A DNA stretch of 40,628 nt, from NCBI RefSeq assembly GCF_019747315.1, contig NZ_JAIEQY010000156.1, positions 1 to 40,628 on the forward strand, given 5' to 3'. The DNA is from Roseococcus sp. GTDB lineage: Bacteria; Pseudomonadota; Alphaproteobacteria; Acetobacterales; Acetobacteraceae. Below, piece after piece: positions 23,280 through 31,359 of this stretch. Position 1 is the stretch's first letter. Each line of letters starts with the position of its first letter. The notes beneath the pieces are model-generated. The model saw nothing but the letters and a program-made list of their open reading frames with translations, was not told the origin of the DNA and did not search any database. The position numbers were made by a program, and so were the translations under genes.

Positions 23280-23849
23280 TTAAGGCGCGCGCGAGAGGCT
23301 GGCCTGGCGCAGCGCCTCGCGCTCCTCGGCCAGGACCGCGAAATACTCCAGCAGGTGAAGCCCGGCATATTTGACCACCAGGATGGCCGGGATGCTGACC
23401 GCCGCGCGGTTGTAGCACAGCGCGGCCTCGTTGAAGGCCTCGCCCGCCAGGGCGATTTCGGCATCCAGCTCCTCGAAGCTGGCCCGGATGCGGCGAAAGG
23501 TCAGCTCCGCGCCCAGCTCCGGATGGGTGCGCTCCAGGTCGAGCACGCGCTGCATCGCGGTGGCCAGATGCAACTCGGCCCGCCCCGTGGCGTCGGGCGA
23601 GAGATCCGCCCCGAGGGCAGCGTTGCGGGCCTGCAGCAGCGTGTCGGTCAGCTTTTTCTGCTTCGGCAAATGGGCCAGCACCAGCTGGATCAGCGGGGCG
23701 ACCAGGTCATGGCGCTGCCGCAGCAGCATTTCCAGCGGGTCCCAGGTCGCGATCGCGGCCCGCCGCATGCCCGACAGGCGAACATGGGTCAGGGCGATCC
23801 AAAGGCCCAGCACCACCAGGATCGCCGGGATCAACCACTCCAGGGGCAT
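23280..23849 (-). CDS. LemA-like membrane protein
   Basis: A 189-residue protein. One N-terminal transmembrane helix (LIPAILVVLGLWIALTHV) is followed by a long helical domain. The segment ATWDPLEMLLRQRHDLVAPLIQLV matches the LemA signature in which a Trp is followed by a Arg-His-Asp-Leu motif, and the later AFNEAALCYNRAAVSIPAILV matches the LemA 'YN' region, though the usual W...FPLxxxA is diverged. LemA proteins are envelope helical bundles of unclear role. GGAGACA precedes the ATG. It is the first gene of a pair with the unknown membrane protein. Confidence 0.72.
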   Translation of the reverse strand: MPLEWLIPAILVVLGLWIALTHVRLSGMRRAAIATWDPLEMLLRQRHDLVAPLIQLVLAHLPKQKKLTDTLLQARNAALGADLSPDATGRAELHLATAMQRVLDLERTHPELGAELTFRRIRASFEELDAEIALAGEAFNEAALCYNRAAVSIPAILVVKYAGLHLLEYFAVLAEEREALRQASLSRAP

Positions 23850-24022
23850 GCGTGTCTCCAGTTTGACGGCGAAAGCTAGCCCTGGCGGCGGGTTGCGGAA
23901 AGGGCCGCTGAGGCGCGACCGGCGCCGATCCTCCCTTGCCTTCGCGCCAGGGATGACCTAACTCGCCTGCTTCAACGGCTGGGCAGCCATCGCCGCCTGC
24001 CGCATCCCGGAAAGCCCCGATC

Positions 24023-24250
24023 ATGAAGCCCGACACCCACCCCGCCTATCACGAGTTGACCGTCATCATGACCGACGGCACCACCTTCAAGACCCGCACC
24101 GCGGGCGGCAAGCCGGGCGACACGCTGCGTCTCGACATCGACCCGAAGAGCCACCCCGCCTGGACCGGCGTGCAGCGCATCATGGACACGGGCGGCCAGG
24201 TCGCCAAGTTCAACAAGAAGTTCGCCGGGATCGGCATGCGCAAGGGCTGA
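24023..24250 (+). CDS. rpmE: 50S ribosomal protein bL31
   Basis: A 75-residue ribosomal protein of the large subunit. The family core [13 protein letters not shown] and the ending [14 protein letters not shown] are unmistakable, and the N-terminus [19 protein letters not shown] is typical of alphaproteobacteria. There are no cysteines, so it is a zinc-independent form. GGAAAG lies ten bases upstream of the ATG. A strong terminator follows 28 bases after the stop, so it is a monocistronic unit. Confidence 0.97.
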   Translation: MKPDTHPAYHELTVIMTDGTTFKTRTAGGKPGDTLRLDIDPKSHPAWTGVQRIMDTGGQVAKFNKKFAGIGMRKG

Positions 24251-24277
24251 AAGCCCTGACAGCGCTGGGTTTTTGAG

Positions 24278-24310
24278 CCGCCCTGGCCCTCCCGCCAGGG
24301 CGGTTTTGTT
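24278..24310 (+). terminator. Rho-independent terminator of rpmE
   Basis: CCGCCCTGGC and GCCAGGGCGG form a 10-bp perfect stem around a 6-base loop, followed by TTTTGTT. Confidence 0.92.
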
Positions 24311-24338
24311 GTGCGGTTTTTGGTGTGTCGCGCGCCCT

Positions 24339-24368
24339 CTTGAAACCGCGCGCCGCAGCTTCCACCTC
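24339..24368 (+). promoter_or_regulatory. Possible RpoH (sigma-32) promoter of the hsp20 gene
   Basis: A perfect CTTGAAA -35 box lies at 24339-24345. A weak C/T-rich -10 region (CCACCTCTT) follows at roughly 16 bases. Transcription from near 24370 would give a leader of about 110 bases that starts with the hairpins of the proposed ROSE element. Confidence 0.45.
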
Positions 24369-24374
24369 TTGCTA

Positions 24375-24482
24375 GCCGAGGCGCCGTCAGGGCCTTGGCG
24401 TGGATCCGACGGAGGCCTCGCCCATTCGGGGAGGCTGGCGACGGACCGCTCAACCCGGACCTTGCTACCGCAGGAGGTTCTT
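24375..24482 (+). promoter_or_regulatory. ROSE-type RNA thermometer in the hsp20 leader
   Basis: The leader folds into at least three consecutive hairpins: GCCGAGGC/GCCTTGGC (24375-24399), GCCTC-CCC/GGG-GAGGC (24415-24435) and a final one in which CTTGCT (24461-24466) pairs with the ribosome site AGGAGG (24472-24477) over a 5-base loop. The last stem includes a G-G opposition, exactly the arrangement described for ROSE elements, whose hallmark is a U(U/C)GCU sequence masking the Shine-Dalgarno site at low temperature. Flanks GGA and TTC/TCT extend the stem. Position directly before a small heat-shock gene is the classic setting. Confidence 0.75.
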
Positions 24483-24968
24483 GTGAACGCTGTTGATTTC
24501 TCCCCCCTTCTCCGCACCGCCATCGGCTTCGACCGCTTCGCACGTCTGCTCGACGGCGCGCGCGTCCAGTCCGAGGCGCCGGCCTATCCGCCCTACAACA
24601 TCGAAGTCACGGGTGAGGACAGCTACGTGCTGACCATGGCCGTGGCCGGCTTCGGCCCCGATGACATCGAACTCGTGGTGCGCGAGGACACGCTGCACAT
24701 TGCCGGCAAGGCGCCCCAAGGGTCGCATGGGGCGGAGGGCGAGGCCCGCCGCTACGTGCATCGCGGCATTGCCGGCCGTGCCTTCGAGCGCCGCTTCGTC
24801 CTGGCCGACCACCTGGTCGTGCAGGGGGCGCATATCGAGAACGGCCTGCTGCATGTCGCGCTCCAGCGCGTGGTGCCGGAGGCGTTGAAGCCCCGCCGCA
24901 TCCCGATCGCGAGCGGCACGCCACGCCCCGTCGCGTCGGGCCCGGTGGCGATCGAACAGGCCGCCTGA
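24483..24968 (+). CDS. Small heat-shock protein, Hsp20/alpha-crystallin family (IbpA-like)
   Basis: A 161-residue ATP-independent chaperone that binds unfolding proteins. The alpha-crystallin domain spans about residues 35-135, starting at YPPYNIEVTGEDSYVLTMAVAGF and closing with IENGLLHVALQRVVPE, which contains the L-x-V-x-L strand region. The start is GTG 24483 with AGGAGG five bases upstream; the track ORF begins 70 codons early in the leader. The C-terminal tail is longer than in E. coli IbpA, with a possible I-x-I-like motif (RIPIAS). The leader has a candidate RpoH promoter and a ROSE-like thermometer, so heat control at both transcription and translation is likely. Confidence 0.93.
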   Translation: MNAVDFSPLLRTAIGFDRFARLLDGARVQSEAPAYPPYNIEVTGEDSYVLTMAVAGFGPDDIELVVREDTLHIAGKAPQGSHGAEGEARRYVHRGIAGRAFERRFVLADHLVVQGAHIENGLLHVALQRVVPEALKPRRIPIASGTPRPVASGPVAIEQAA

Positions 24969-24977
24969 GTGAAACGG

Positions 24978-25003
24978 GGGAGGGGCGCCTCGGCCCCCCT
25001 CCC
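24978..25003. terminator. GC-rich hairpin between convergent hsp20 and DUF1192 genes
   Basis: GGGAGGGGC and GCCCCCCTCCC form a stem with a small bulge between two converging stop codons. It has no T-run, so it is a probable but not certain shared transcription end. Confidence 0.45.
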
Positions 25004-25201
25004 TCACCCGCCTGGCTTGCGGAAGAAGGCCTCGGCCGCCGCGCGCTGATGGGCCCGGGCCGCGATGGCGGCCTCCGCCCGCGCGATTTCCGCCCGCAAC
25101 TCCCCGATATAGGCCCGCAGGTCATCCTCGGCCCAACCCTCCAGCAGGGCGGGCTGGAAGGCGGTGCGGGGCCGTGGGCGTGGCTCATCCTCGAAGATCA
25201 T
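25004..25201 (-). CDS. DUF1192 family small protein
   Basis: A 65-residue protein. The N-terminus MIFEDEPRPRP and the helical AEDDLRAYIGELRAEIARAEAAIAAR are the DUF1192 signature, found mainly in alphaproteobacteria. The C-terminal half is a coiled coil ending in AEAFFRKPG. Start ATG 25201 has AAGGAGGG seven bases upstream; the longer track ORF is a shadow. It diverges from trcR with 112 bases between starts. Function unknown. Confidence 0.88.
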   Translation of the reverse strand: MIFEDEPRPRPRTAFQPALLEGWAEDDLRAYIGELRAEIARAEAAIAARAHQRAAAEAFFRKPGG

Positions 25202-25313
25202 ATGTCCCTCCTTGCGTGACAGGGCTTGGCCCGGGCCGGGGGGACCAGTATAGGGCATGCACAGCCAGGGTGCGCCAATGGGCCGCCCTCCCCCAATCCT
25301 TGGAACCATTCCC

Positions 25314-25886
25314 ATGGCCCAGCCCCTGATGCCCAAGGCCACCGCCGTGTGGCTGATCGAAAAGACCTCCCTCTCCTTCGAGCAGATCGCCGACTTCGTC
25401 CAGATGCACCCGCTGGAAGTCCAGGCCATCGCGGATGGCGAGGTGGCGCAGGGCATCATCGGCTATGACCCGGTGGCGAACATGCAGGTGACGCGTGAGG
25501 AGATCGCCCGGTGCGAGGCCAATTCCTCCGCCCGGCTGGTGCTTTCCGCGACGGCGGCGCCGCTGCCCAAGGGGCGCGGCAAGGGCGGGCGCTACACGCC
25601 GGTGGCCAAGCGCAATGATCGGCCGGACGGCATCGCCTGGCTGCTGCGCAACCACCCGGAGCTGCCGGACACGCAGATCGGCAAGCTGCTCGGCACCACC
25701 AAGGAAACCATCCAGAAGGTGCGCGACCGCAGCCACTGGAACAGCGCAAACATCAAGCCGCGCGACCCCGTGATCCTCGGCCTGTGCACCCAGAGCGCGC
25801 TGAACGTCGCCGTTTCCGCCGCGCAGGAGAAGCTGCGGGCGGAGGGCATCGCCATCCCCGCACCGCTGCCCGTCGAGCAGGACTGA
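25314..25886 (+). CDS. trcR: Cell-cycle transcriptional regulator TrcR (DUF1013)
   Basis: A 190-residue DUF1013 protein. The conserved start MAQPLMPKATAVWLIEKTSL, the first helix-turn-helix-like part (FEQIADFVQMHPLEVQAIADGEVA) and the second (LPDTQIGKLLGTTKETIQKVRDRSHWN) are strongly kept. In alphaproteobacteria the family member TrcR is a cell-cycle-linked transcription factor associated with CtrA-type networks and RNA polymerase. The track start at 25257 is 19 codons upstream of the conserved ATG at 25314, which is preceded by a weak GGAA site. No operon partners on the same strand nearby. Confidence 0.92.
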   Translation: MAQPLMPKATAVWLIEKTSLSFEQIADFVQMHPLEVQAIADGEVAQGIIGYDPVANMQVTREEIARCEANSSARLVLSATAAPLPKGRGKGGRYTPVAKRNDRPDGIAWLLRNHPELPDTQIGKLLGTTKETIQKVRDRSHWNSANIKPRDPVILGLCTQSALNVAVSAAQEKLRAEGIAIPAPLPVEQD

Positions 25887-25907
25887 GCCTGCTGCCGCCC
25901 GCCGGCC

Positions 25908-26078
25908 TCAGTTGGCGCGGCGCAGCTTTTCCATCTCTTCCTTCAAGTGCAGCTTTTCCAGCTTGAGCTTGACCAGTGCCGCATCGTCGGGGCGCGGGCG
26001 GGCGCCTTCGCTTGCAATGCGCGCCTCGATACTGGCGTGGCGGGTTTCCAAGGCGCGAATCCTGGGGGCATGCATCAT
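25908..26078 (-). CDS. YdcH family small protein (DUF465), minus-strand copy
   Basis: A 56-residue protein too short for the ORF track. Translation from ATG 26078 gives a helical sequence with RIRALETRHASIEARIASE, a short Pro/Asp linker and VKLKLEKLHLKEEMEKLRR; the linker-and-LK..KL.LK-E-I/M layout is that of YdcH/DUF465. GAAGGA lies about nine bases before the start. Such proteins are small dimeric coiled-coil-like helical hairpins of unknown function. It diverges from a second family member at 26257. An immediately following ATG is an alternative start. Confidence 0.85.
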   Translation of the reverse strand: MMHAPRIRALETRHASIEARIASEGARPRPDDAALVKLKLEKLHLKEEMEKLRRAN

Positions 26079-26102
26079 GCGGTGGCATCCTTCTGGAGTT
26101 TG

Positions 26103-26140
26103 CCCCGGGTGGACGCCCGGGGCGCATCACCTTGATGCGC
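26103..26140. other. Two tandem perfect hairpins between the divergent YdcH genes
   Basis: CCCCGGG-N6-CCCGGGG (26103-26122) abuts GCGCATCA-N3-TGATGCGC (26122-26140). Both stems are perfect (7 and 8 bp) and neither is followed by a T-run. They lie in the 5' leader of the minus-strand gene, about 25 bases before its start. Confidence 0.55.
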
Positions 26141-26256
26141 GGTCTGTTGCGGCCGCGCCCAGGCATGCTATCCCCATATGGCCGGCAAAGGGAAAAGATT
26201 TGATTTCGGCTGCCGGGCCGATTTAGCCCTTGCGATCAGGATGGCGGCACACACGG

Positions 26257-26457
26257 ATGCACCAAGACCGCGAAGCCCTGCTGCGCCGCCTGCATGAATT
26301 GCGCAGCGAACACCGGGATCTCGACACCGTCATCGCGCGGATGGAGACCGGCATCGGCGACCAGCTGCAGATGCAGCGCCTGAAAAAGCGCAAGCTGAAG
26401 CTGAAGGACGAGATCGCCTGGCTCGAGAGCCAGCTCGTCCCCGATATCATCGCCTGA
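26257..26457 (+). CDS. YdcH family small protein (DUF465), plus-strand copy
   Basis: A 66-residue helical protein, [26 protein letters not shown] followed by [20 protein letters not shown], matching the DUF465 consensus (L-x-x-EHR-x-LD and LKKxKLxLKDEI) much better than its divergent neighbour. The track begins at a TTG at 26230, but ATG 26257 marks the conserved start. It ends 13 bases before purE and is probably in the purE-purK operon. Function unknown. Confidence 0.88.
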   Translation: MHQDREALLRRLHELRSEHRDLDTVIARMETGIGDQLQMQRLKKRKLKLKDEIAWLESQLVPDIIA

Positions 26458-26470
26458 CAGGACCAGGACC

Positions 26471-26959
26471 ATGGCGGAAAGCACGCCCCAAGTGGGCGTC
26501 ATCATGGGCAGCCGCTCCGATTGGGAGACGATGCGCCATGCCGATGAAACACTGGCGGCGCTGGGCATCGCGCATGAATGCCGCGTCGTCTCCGCCCATC
26601 GCACGCCGGAGCGGCTGTTCGACTATGCGCGCACGGCCAAGGGACGCGGCGTGCAGGTGATCATCGCCGGCGCCGGCGGGGCGGCGCACCTGCCGGGCAT
26701 GGCGGCGAGCATGACGCCGCTGCCCGTCCTCGGCGTGCCGGTCGAGTCCCATGCGCTGAAGGGGATGGATTCCCTGCTCTCCATCGTGCAGATGCCGGGC
26801 GGTGTGCCGGTGGGCACGCTGGCCATCGGCAAGGCGGGGGCGATCAACGCGGCGCTGCTCGCGGCCAGCATCCTGGCCCTGGCCGACCCCGCTCTGGCCG
26901 AGCGGCTGGAGGCCTGGCGCGCCCGGCAGACCGAGGGCGTGCCGCATGACCCGGCCTGA
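26471..26959 (+). CDS. purE: 5-(carboxyamino)imidazole ribonucleotide mutase
   Basis: A 162-residue class I PurE, which rearranges N5-CAIR to CAIR in purine synthesis. Diagnostic segments are [17 protein letters not shown], the catalytic [29 protein letters not shown] and [32 protein letters not shown]. The octameric cytosolic enzyme is the usual length. AGGACCAGG precedes the ATG. It overlaps purK by 14 bases, so the two enzymes are made together. Confidence 0.97.
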   Translation: MAESTPQVGVIMGSRSDWETMRHADETLAALGIAHECRVVSAHRTPERLFDYARTAKGRGVQVIIAGAGGAAHLPGMAASMTPLPVLGVPVESHALKGMDSLLSIVQMPGGVPVGTLAIGKAGAINAALLAASILALADPALAERLEAWRARQTEGVPHDPA

Positions 26960-28073
26960 GGCCCTTCCGCTGGGGGCCACCATCGGCATCCTGGGCGGCG
27001 GGCAGCTGGGGCGCATGAGCGCCATGGCCGCGGCCCGCCTGGGCTATCGCTGCCATATCTTCGCGCCCGAGGCGGAATCGCCCGCCCGGCAGGTGGCGGC
27101 CGAGGCCACCATCGCCGCCTATGATGATGTCGAGGCCCTGCACCGCTTCGCCGCGGCGGTGGATGTCGTCACCTATGAATTCGAGAATGTGCCCGCGGCC
27201 ACCCTGGCCGCGCTGGAGGGCCGCGTCCCGTGCAGGCCTGGCCCGCGCGCCCTGGCGATCTGCCAGGACCGCCTGGCCGAGAAGCGCTTCCTGGCCGAGG
27301 CCGGCGTGCCGGTCGGTCCCTGGCGGGCGGTCCATAGCCCCGAGGAACTGACCGCCGCCCTGGCCGAAATCGGCCTGCCGGCGGTGCTGAAGACCACCCG
27401 CCTGGGCTATGACGGGCGCGGCCAGGCCGTGCTGCGCCGGCCCGAGGACGCCCTGCCCGCCTATGAGCGGCTTTCGCCCAGGCCCCTCATCCTGGAGGCC
27501 TTCATCCCCTTCACCGCCGAGATCTCCGCCATCGCGGCGCGCGGGCTGGATGGGTCGGTCGCGAGCTATGACGCGGTGGAGAACCAGCACCGGCATCATA
27601 TCCTGGACCTCTCCTTTGCCCCGGCCCGCCTGCCGGAGGCGGCCGCGCGCGCGGCGCGGGCGAATGTCGCCCGCGTGGCCGAGGCGCTGGAACTGGTGGG
27701 GCTGGTGGCGCTGGAGATGTTCCTGCTGCCGGATGGATCCCTGCTGGGGAATGAGATCGCGCCCCGGCCGCATAATTCCGGGCACTGGACCATGGATGCC
27801 TGCGTCTGTGGGCAGTTCGAGCAGCATATTCGCGCCGTGGCCGGCCTGCCGCTTGGCCCCGTCACCCGGCATGCCGATGCGGTGATGCGCAACCTGGTCG
27901 GCCCCGAGGGGCTGGCGGCCTGGCCGGGCCTGCTCGCCCGGGGCGATGTGGTGGCGCATTGGTACGGCAAGGCGGAGGCCAAGCCCGGCCGCAAGCTGGG
28001 ACATGCCAACCGGCTTTTGCCCCTGGATGCCCTGGCGGCGCTGGACGATGTGACCGCTTGTGACGGAATATGA
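26946..28073 (+). CDS. purK: 5-(carboxyamino)imidazole ribonucleotide synthase
   Basis: A 375-residue ATP-grasp enzyme that makes N5-CAIR from AIR, ATP and bicarbonate. Visible marks: [13 protein letters not shown] at the N-terminus, [10 protein letters not shown], the ATP-grasp loop [29 protein letters not shown], and the metal/catalytic stretch [29 protein letters not shown]. Start ATG 26946 lies inside purE; the track ORF starts 48 codons too early. A large gap of 184 bases separates it from ompA and I see no T-rich terminator in it. Confidence 0.97.
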   Translation: MTRPEALPLGATIGILGGGQLGRMSAMAAARLGYRCHIFAPEAESPARQVAAEATIAAYDDVEALHRFAAAVDVVTYEFENVPAATLAALEGRVPCRPGPRALAICQDRLAEKRFLAEAGVPVGPWRAVHSPEELTAALAEIGLPAVLKTTRLGYDGRGQAVLRRPEDALPAYERLSPRPLILEAFIPFTAEISAIAARGLDGSVASYDAVENQHRHHILDLSFAPARLPEAAARAARANVARVAEALELVGLVALEMFLLPDGSLLGNEIAPRPHNSGHWTMDACVCGQFEQHIRAVAGLPLGPVTRHADAVMRNLVGPEGLAAWPGLLARGDVVAHWYGKAEAKPGRKLGHANRLLPLDALAALDDVTACDGI

Positions 28074-28257
28074 CCCTGTGTCCCAAAAGCCCAGGGCGAA
28101 TGTGGCCTTTAGGCAACAGGCCCCGGGAAATGCTTGGCAGGGTGGTGCATTTGCCGAGCCACTGGTGTTAGTGTGCTTTCACGCAGCGAGGATTCTCATC
28201 CGCCGGATGTGCCGCGCAGCGACCGAACAAACGAGTTTGATTTTAAGGAGAACGAGG

Positions 28258-29364
28258 ATGAGCCTCAAGAAGGCCCTTTTGGCCGCGACTGTTCTGTCGC
28301 TGCCCGTGGCCGCCCAGGCGCAACCTGTCTCGGGCCTCTACCTGGGCGCGGGCGTGGGTGCGAACTACCGCGAGAACAACTCCGTCAACCCGCGCCTGTC
28401 GCCGTCCGGCATCCTGACCGGTCAGGTCGGCCTGGACACCGACTGGGGCTGGGCCGGCGTTGCCAGCCTCGGCTGGGGCTTCGGCAACGGCCTGCGCGCT
28501 GAACTCGAAGTCAACATCCGCCAGAACTCGGTGAGCTCGGGCAACATCGCGACGCCGTCCGGCACGCGTTCCGCCACGTCGACCGGCGGCCAGATCTATC
28601 AGTACGGCCTGATGGGCAACGTGTTCTACGACATCCAGACCGGCTGGCGTCCGGGCGGCATCGGCATCACCCCGTACATCGGTGGTGGCGTTGGCGTCGT
28701 GATGAGCGACTGGCGCAATGTTCGCGGCAGCGGCACCGGCGGCCTGATCACGATCGACGACACGGCCAACAACTTCGCCTACCAGGCGATCGGTGGCGTG
28801 GCCTTCGGTGTGACGCCGGCCCTGTCGCTGACCCTCGAATACCGCTTCTTCGGCTCGGCGCAGCCGGACATGGGCATCCGTGGCACGGCGACCTCCGGCG
28901 TGAACGCCGGCCGCTCGGCGATGGGCCGCTATGACGGCGACAACTACAACCAGACCATCCTGGCTGGTATCCGTTACGCCTTCAACACGCCGACCCCGGC
29001 CCCCGTCGTTGCCCCGGCTCCGGCCCCGGCCCCGGCCCGCACCTTCCTGGTCTTCTTCGACTGGGATCGCGCTGACCTGACCGACCGCGCCCGCCAGATC
29101 ATCGCCGAAGCGGCCACGAACGCCCGTACGGTCCGTTCGACCCGCATCGAGGTGTCCGGCCACGCCGACCGCACCGGCACCGCGGCCTACAACCAGCGCC
29201 TCTCCGTCCGCCGCGCCGAAGCGGTGGCCGCCGAGCTGGTTCGCCGTGGCATCGCCCGCAACGAAATCACCGTCCAGGGCTTCGGTTTCGACCGTCCGCT
29301 CGTCCCGACGGCGATGGGTGTGCGCGAGCCGCAGAACCGCCGCGTCGAGATCGTCCTGCGCTAA
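28258..29364 (+). CDS. OmpA-family outer-membrane protein
   Basis: A 368-residue outer-membrane protein. The signal peptide is MSLKKALLAATVLSLPVAAQA. Residues about 25-245 form a beta-barrel with aromatic-girdled strands (LYLGAGVGANYRE through ILAGIRYAF). A Pro/Ala linker (TPAPVVAPAPAPAPA) leads to the OmpA peptidoglycan-binding domain, about 260-368, with FFDWDRADLT, SGHADRTGTAAYNQRLSVRRAEAV and the closing EPQNRRVEIVL; Asp and Arg there bind diaminopimelate. TAAGGAG precedes the ATG. Codon choice (frequent GGT, CGT, GTT, AAC) differs from its neighbours and fits high expression. A strong terminator follows. Confidence 0.95.
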   Translation: MSLKKALLAATVLSLPVAAQAQPVSGLYLGAGVGANYRENNSVNPRLSPSGILTGQVGLDTDWGWAGVASLGWGFGNGLRAELEVNIRQNSVSSGNIATPSGTRSATSTGGQIYQYGLMGNVFYDIQTGWRPGGIGITPYIGGGVGVVMSDWRNVRGSGTGGLITIDDTANNFAYQAIGGVAFGVTPALSLTLEYRFFGSAQPDMGIRGTATSGVNAGRSAMGRYDGDNYNQTILAGIRYAFNTPTPAPVVAPAPAPAPARTFLVFFDWDRADLTDRARQIIAEAATNARTVRSTRIEVSGHADRTGTAAYNQRLSVRRAEAVAAELVRRGIARNEITVQGFGFDRPLVPTAMGVREPQNRRVEIVLR

Positions 29365-29394
29365 GCAGGACGTCTCCTTCGCGAGACTTCGAAA

Positions 29395-29420
29395 GGGGCA
29401 GCTTCGGCTGCCCCTTTTTT
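29395..29420 (+). terminator. Rho-independent terminator of the ompA-like gene
   Basis: GGGGCAGC-TTCG-GCTGCCCC forms an 8-bp stem with a stable UUCG loop, followed by TTTTTT. Confidence 0.95.
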
Positions 29421-29448
29421 GTTGCCTGCGCGGCGCCGGGCGCCGGAC

Positions 29449-29477
29449 AAAAAAAGGGCGGTCCCGAAGGACCGCCC
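29449..29477 (-). terminator. Rho-independent terminator of the minus-strand secreted-protein gene
   Basis: Read on the minus strand: GGGCGGTCC-TTCG-GGACCGCCC followed by seven Ts. It sits 22 bases past the stop of the minus-strand gene and back to back with the ompA terminator. Confidence 0.95.
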
Positions 29478-29499
29478 TGTCTTTGGACTGGCGTGAGGC

Positions 29500-30027
29500 T
29501 CAGCGTGGCGTCGCGGGCTGGGCCGGGCGCTGCGACTGGTTGTTGGCCTGGCGCGTCGTCGCCGGGCGGGCCGGGCATTCCGGCGTGGTCAGCACCTGGT
29601 GAACCTGGCGCTCCACCGAGATCCGGGCCAGATCGGCCGCGCTCGTCGCCGTCATCGCCGCCTGGAAGAGGGGCGCCTGTTCACGGCAGAAGAAGCTGCC
29701 ACGCGCGATGCTCATCTGCGACTGCCCATTGGCCAGCTGCGTGATGTACTGGTCCAGCTCGCGCTGGTGCTGCCCGCCGGCCGTGCGCCGGAAATGCGCC
29801 GCCACGCCGCGGAAGGCGGTGGCAACGTCATTCTGGTACTTCCGGACGAAGGCGTTGTAGTCATCCTGCAGGCCGCAGGAGAGCGCGGCCACCATCAGCT
29901 GGCTCTGCAGCGCGCGAATGTCGAAGGCGGTCTTCTCGGCAGGCTGCACGCAGACCTGTGCCGAGGCGATGACCGGAAACATGACCAAGGCCGAGACGCC
30001 GGCCAGAAGGCTTCGTGAAGGCGTCAT
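29500..30027 (-). CDS. Secreted protein of unknown family
   Basis: A 175-residue exported protein. Residues 1-23 (SLLAGVSALVMFPVIASA) are a signal peptide. The mature part is helical with four cysteines (VCVQ, LSCGL, FFCRE, PECPA), suggesting two disulfides, and a Gln/Pro/Arg-rich tail. The track's 400-residue ORF is wrong: its first 225 residues are a shadow of the COQ9 gene in another frame. ATG 30027 follows GGCGG. It lies 121 bases downstream of the COQ9 gene, on the same strand, and ends at a strong terminator. I do not recognise it. Confidence 0.75.
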   Translation of the reverse strand: MTPSRSLLAGVSALVMFPVIASAQVCVQPAEKTAFDIRALQSQLMVAALSCGLQDDYNAFVRKYQNDVATAFRGVAAHFRRTAGGQHQRELDQYITQLANGQSQMSIARGSFFCREQAPLFQAAMTATSAADLARISVERQVHQVLTTPECPARPATTRQANNQSQRPAQPATPR

Positions 30028-30148
30028 TCCGCCCAATCTCCCGATATGGTGGGCCAGCCCCCGGCGCCCGGGGAATCCGGGCGATACGGCGCGACTCGGC
30101 CAGAACAGAGCGCCCTTTACACGCTCGCGCGCCGGGCGCGAAGCCTGA

Positions 30149-30706
30149 TCAGGCGGCTTTCGGCCTTGGCTTAGGCAAATCTTGCAAGCGTCTGTCAAGG
30201 AACGACAAAACTTCCTCGATTTCTGGCCGCATGGGACGCATCCAGAAGGCGAGCGTGGCCGAATAGACGGCCGCCAGCGTCGCGCGGCGCGTGTACCAGG
30301 AGAAATCAGCCGAGTTGTCCCCCGCGGCGTGCCATATGGCAGAGGCGGTGCGGGCCAGGAGGCGCAGGCCAAGCGGCGCATTCCAGGGCAGGGCCAGCGT
30401 GGCCAGGGCGGCGCGCAGCGCCTCACGGTCCGGCTCCAGCAGGCGCAGGCGCAGTTCCACCACGCGGCGGATGCGTGCGGGGGTGCGCAGGTCGGACAGA
30501 TCCTCGACCGCGGCGGCCGCGTCCATCCGCGCATCCACCAGGCCCAGCCAGGCCTCGATCGCGCCGGGCACGCCACGGGGGAAGGCGCTGGACAGGAGTT
30601 CCGCCGATTCCCCGCAATCGGCCAACGCGCGGCGCAGCGTCTGCCGGCTCCAGCCTTCCGTCCCGGCGCGGCGCACCGCGGCCTCGATCCACAGCGCCTC
30701 ACTCAT
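30149..30706 (-). CDS. COQ9 family ubiquinone biosynthesis protein
   Basis: A 185-residue helical protein. The diagnostic C-terminal block [37 protein letters not shown] matches COQ9, whose TetR-like fold binds isoprenoid lipids and supports hydroxylation steps of ubiquinone synthesis at the membrane. The N-terminal [14 protein letters not shown] resembles the vestigial TetR helix-turn-helix. The start ATGA overlaps the def stop by four bases, so the two are translationally coupled. Such genes are typical of alphaproteobacteria. Confidence 0.93.
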   Translation of the reverse strand: MSEALWIEAAVRRAGTEGWSRQTLRRALADCGESAELLSSAFPRGVPGAIEAWLGLVDARMDAAAAVEDLSDLRTPARIRRVVELRLRLLEPDREALRAALATLALPWNAPLGLRLLARTASAIWHAAGDNSADFSWYTRRATLAAVYSATLAFWMRPMRPEIEEVLSFLDRRLQDLPKPRPKAA

Positions 30707-31203
30707 GCGTCGTCCTCCGTGAGGCGGGCCAGCTCCTCGATGAAGCCCAGTCGGGTCAGGTCGCTCATGCGCATCAGGTAGAAGATGCCGTCCAGATGGT
30801 CATTCTCATGCTGCAGGACGCGGGCGGAGAGGCCCTCGGCCTCGCCCTGGACGGGCTTGCCGTTCTGGTCGAGCCCGCGCCACGCCACGCGGGCGGGGCG
30901 CTCCACGGCGCCGCGCAGGCCGGGGATGGAGAGGCAGCCTTCGAAACCCGTGGACCGCTCCTCGCCGATCGGGGTGATCACGGGATTCATCAACACGCGC
31001 AGCTCCTGCCCCTCGCGCCAGAGGAAGAGGCGCAGCGGCGCATGCACCTGTGGCGCGGCCAGGCCGATGCCGCCCGCATCCACCAGCGTTTCCGCCATGT
31101 CATGGACCAGGCGGCGGATCTCGGGCGCGGTCGGGTCGGTCACCTCCTCGGCGCGGCCGAGCAGGACCGGGTGCCCCATCCGGGCAATCTTCAGAATGGC
31201 CAT
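30703..31203 (-). CDS. def: Peptide deformylase
   Basis: A 166-residue metalloenzyme that removes the formyl group from new proteins. The three motifs are [10 protein letters not shown] (44-53), EGCLS with metal ligand Cys90, and QHENDH with ligands His132 and His136 and catalytic Glu133. The usual hydrophobic residue in HExDH is Asn here. It is coupled by overlap to COQ9 instead of fmt, its usual partner. Divergent from rpsU with 156 bases between starts. Confidence 0.95.
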   Translation of the reverse strand: MAILKIARMGHPVLLGRAEEVTDPTAPEIRRLVHDMAETLVDAGGIGLAAPQVHAPLRLFLWREGQELRVLMNPVITPIGEERSTGFEGCLSIPGLRGAVERPARVAWRGLDQNGKPVQGEAEGLSARVLQHENDHLDGIFYLMRMSDLTRLGFIEELARLTEDDA

Positions 31204-31359
31204 GCCGCGCTTCCCTTCCCCCGTGATGTGGGTTCATTTTTCCCGCATGCGAGGGCTTCCCGCCAGGGGGCGCGCTGTGATATGCGCTGTGCACGGCCAC
31301 GGGGCGGATCCACGCCCCGGGGCATTGCGTCGTTTTCGGCCATCAGGAGATTCGCCCGC

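Noticed and set aside
23850-24022. A possible regulatory leader for rpmE
   Set aside because: I find no conserved L31 leader structure or zinc-responsive site, and this bL31 has no zinc cysteines.
28074-28257. A promoter for the ompA-like gene
   Set aside because: The gap must hold one, but no -35/-10 pair with acceptable spacing could be picked out by eye.
29500-30702. A 400-residue minus-strand ORF
   Set aside because: Only the last 175 residues have a signal peptide and protein-like composition; the rest is an out-of-frame copy of the COQ9 gene.
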